Positions 62,154-64,000 of a stretch of 64,000 nucleotides of DNA are shown here, piece by piece; position 1 is the first letter of the stretch, and every line of letters begins with the position of its first letter. This DNA is from Alphaproteobacteria bacterium (GTDB taxonomy: Bacteria; Pseudomonadota; Alphaproteobacteria; Rhizobiales; Rhizobiaceae), in NCBI GenBank assembly GCA_024742485.1, contig JANSYK010000004.1, positions 310,001 through 374,000 on the forward strand. The letters are read 5' to 3'. The translations under genes and the position numbers were made by a program. Below the pieces are notes generated by a model. That model was not told the DNA's origin and did no database searches. It saw only the letters and a list, made by a program, of their open reading frames with translations.

Positions 62154-63329
62154 TCAGGAGCGACCACCATCGTTTGAATCCTGAACGGCCTTGCTTGAAG
62201 CCAGATAGTCGGCACTTTGCATTTCGAAAAGCCGTGACGCTGTTCGGGCAAATTCAAACCCCTCGTCGCCGCGCCTGCTCCGGTAAAGATCATCCGGCGC
62301 TGCAGCCGCCGACAGAAACACCCGGATCTTGCTGTCATAAAGCATGTCGATGAGATTGATGAATCGCTTGGCCTCGTTACGGGCGCTCGCCTCCATGACG
62401 GGGATGTTTTCGATGAATATCGTGTGATAGCGCTCCGCGATGCGTCGATAATCGCCGGTCCCCAGTGGACGGGCACACAATTCTTCAAAACTGAATCGCG
62501 CTGCGCCGCCGGCGGCCATCGGCACCTCGATTGTCCGCCCCTTGGATTCAATCTCCTGCTGCCGAACCGTATGCCCTGACGCCACGCTCTGCCAGGCCTT
62601 GGCAAAGGCAATTGTGGTCTCGTCACCCAGCGGCGTCAAATAGATCGGCAACTGGTTGGTTTTTTCCAGCCGGTAATCCGTCCGCGCATCAAGATTGAAA
62701 ACATCGACCCGCGTCTTGAGCAACGCGATGAAGGGCAGGAACAGCTGCCGGTTGAGGCCGTCATGGTAGAGATTGTCCGGCTCGACATTCGAGGTTGCCA
62801 CGAGAACGCAGCCGCGTTCGAACAGTTTTTCGAACAGCCGTGACAGGATCATCGCGTCGGTGATGTCGGTGACGGAAAACTCATCGAAACACAGAACCCA
62901 GGCATCCGCGATGAGCTGCCCTGCCACTGGCGCAATCGGATCTTCCTGCTTGGTCTCGCCGCGTTTATAGGCCTGCCGGTGTGCATTGATCCGTTCATGA
63001 ACCTCGGTCATGAAATCGTGGAAATGCACGCGCCGTTTGCGCGTCGCTTTAACCGCGTCGAAGAACAGATCCATCAGCATGGTTTTGCCGCGGCCGACAG
63101 ACCCGTGAATGTAGAGACCCTTGATAACAGGTTCGTTCTTTTGCTTTCGGGCAAAGAGCCAGCCAAGCGAACTGGATTTTTTTGTCAGCCGTTTTTCGCT
63201 GATGTTTTCCAGAACCCGGTCCAGCGCTTCGGCCAAATTCTGTTGTGCGCTGTCCCGGTCAATGTCACCGCTGTCGACGAGTGCCTCGTAGCGCTCTTCG
63301 ACGGAAATCCCCTGAGGGTTATCCAACAC
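62154..63329 (-). CDS. zapE: AFG1-like ATPase ZapE
   Basis: This 391-residue P-loop ATPase acts at the division ring. Walker A is HGSVGRGKTMLMD near residue 75, and Walker B is VLCFDEFSVTDITDAM. A later DNLYHDGLNRQLFLPFIALL stretch is typical. It is 195 bp upstream of mdh on the same strand, an arrangement shared with other Rhizobiales. Confidence 0.95.
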   Translation of the reverse strand: MLDNPQGISVEERYEALVDSGDIDRDSAQQNLAEALDRVLENISEKRLTKKSSSLGWLFARKQKNEPVIKGLYIHGSVGRGKTMLMDLFFDAVKATRKRRVHFHDFMTEVHERINAHRQAYKRGETKQEDPIAPVAGQLIADAWVLCFDEFSVTDITDAMILSRLFEKLFERGCVLVATSNVEPDNLYHDGLNRQLFLPFIALLKTRVDVFNLDARTDYRLEKTNQLPIYLTPLGDETTIAFAKAWQSVASGHTVRQQEIESKGRTIEVPMAAGGAARFSFEELCARPLGTGDYRRIAERYHTIFIENIPVMEASARNEAKRFINLIDMLYDSKIRVFLSAAAAPDDLYRSRRGDEGFEFARTASRLFEMQSADYLASSKAVQDSNDGGRS

Positions 63330-63355
63330 GGTACAGCCCGCCCGCTGGCATTTGC

Positions 63356-63868
63356 CTAGCGGCTAAGGCTGATCGCCTGACCCGAACCCGTCGTGCCGTC
63401 AAAGCGCTTGTCACCCGTCTTGTAGAGCTGGGCGAACTGATTGCCCGACGAATCGGAAAGGAGGACCTGTTTGCCCTGAACATCCCAAGCCGAGATCAGC
63501 GAAGCCTGATCGGCGCAGCCGCGTGACGCCGCGCGATATCCACCGGTCCATTTCGTCAGTGCCAGGAAGACATCGCAACTGTTGCCACCGGTGGAAATCG
63601 TCCAGCGGCCAACCATGGAGTCGCGCGATACTTCCGGGGCGCTTGCCGCAGCGGCCTGTAACTGCTCCGGCGATGGCCCGGTGGTTTGAGGCGCATCAGG
63701 AAACTGGCCCTGGCCGGGCGCCGCCAACTGCCCGCTCTGGACACCGCCTACCGGTGCAGGAGACAGCGGATCTGGCTGGCCGCGCAGTGACTGGCCCGTT
63801 CCAAGGCGCTGACACCCGGTCAGGGCGACCAGAACGCTCAAGGCAATCAGAGTGCAGACATTTCGCAT
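63356..63868 (-). CDS. Omp19-like lipoprotein with protease-inhibitor (AprI/Inh) domain
   Basis: This 170-residue protein has a lipoprotein signal with lipobox ALTGC (Cys at about 19). A Pro/Gln/Gly-rich segment reaches to about residue 75. The C-terminal beta-barrel domain (about 80-170) contains MVGRWTISTGGNSCDVFLAL and has two Cys. Brucella Omp19 shares this plan and inhibits proteases. It is 26 bp upstream of zapE. Confidence 0.9.
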   Translation of the reverse strand: MRNVCTLIALSVLVALTGCQRLGTGQSLRGQPDPLSPAPVGGVQSGQLAAPGQGQFPDAPQTTGPSPEQLQAAAASAPEVSRDSMVGRWTISTGGNSCDVFLALTKWTGGYRAASRGCADQASLISAWDVQGKQVLLSDSSGNQFAQLYKTGDKRFDGTTGSGQAISLSR

Positions 63869-64000
63869 CGTTCTTCCCCAACTCTTCAGTGTCGGGGCAA
63901 ATCCCCGAATCCCCGTACACAACATATAGGCGCAGTTGGGGTTTCAATACACAAAGATGGCAAAATTTGTATTAAAAATGCACAAAAGACCGCTGACCGA

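Overview
The window reads as chromosome of an alphaproteobacterium of the order Hyphomicrobiales (Rhizobiales). The evidence is gene content and order: mdh-sucC-sucD-sucA-sucB-lpdA, the split ATP synthase F1 operon atpHAGDC, priA next to a transaldolase-like fsa, an Omp19-like lipoprotein with a protease-inhibitor domain, zapE beside mdh, and rplU-rpmA-obgE-proB-proA-nadD-rsfS-rlmH in one run. A C4-dicarboxylate-type TRAP transporter would suit a marine or soil heterotroph, but the genus cannot be named from this sequence alone.

Bases 1-14500 are accessory and variable. They hold the start of a large autotransporter with an AraC-type regulator, a two-HTH regulator, and a 4.5-kb segment bounded by two near-identical 534-bp direct repeats. 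The repeats have cut the flanking regulator and VOC (glyoxalase-fold) genes and enclose two divergent, lower-GC genes of unknown function. After this come several decayed IS110-type ends, a secreted lysine-rich protein, two membrane proteins and a caspase-like protease with a C-terminal discoidin-like domain. This is the least explained part of the window.

Bases 14570-28100 are core genome: tRNA-Ser(CGA), ribosomal proteins L21 (with a long HhH-type tail) and L27, the GTPase Obg, proline synthesis (ProB, ProA), NAD synthesis (NadD), ribosome silencing and modification (RsfS, RlmH), and an envelope block (EnvC-like activator, S41 protease, divergent polysaccharide deacetylase, RppH, amino-acid racemase). 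Bases 28200-33270 carry the F1 part of ATP synthase on the minus strand. Bases 33700-45980 mix housekeeping genes (priA, fsa, xerC) with regulators, an SMC-like ATPase, an acyltransferase, a TraB/GumN protein, a 328-bp element with 32-bp inverted ends, and a GNAT enzyme.

Bases 45989-52257 form a catabolic unit: a GntR regulator, a class III CoA-transferase, a MaoC hydratase and a CitE-like CoA lyase on the minus strand, divergent from a three-gene TRAP transporter. The enzyme set matches the logic of C5-dicarboxylate (itaconate, mesaconate or citramalate) breakdown: uptake, CoA activation, hydration, then cleavage. Bases 52300-62000 encode the 2-oxoglutarate-to-oxaloacetate arm of the TCA cycle, followed by zapE and the Omp19-like lipoprotein at the right edge.
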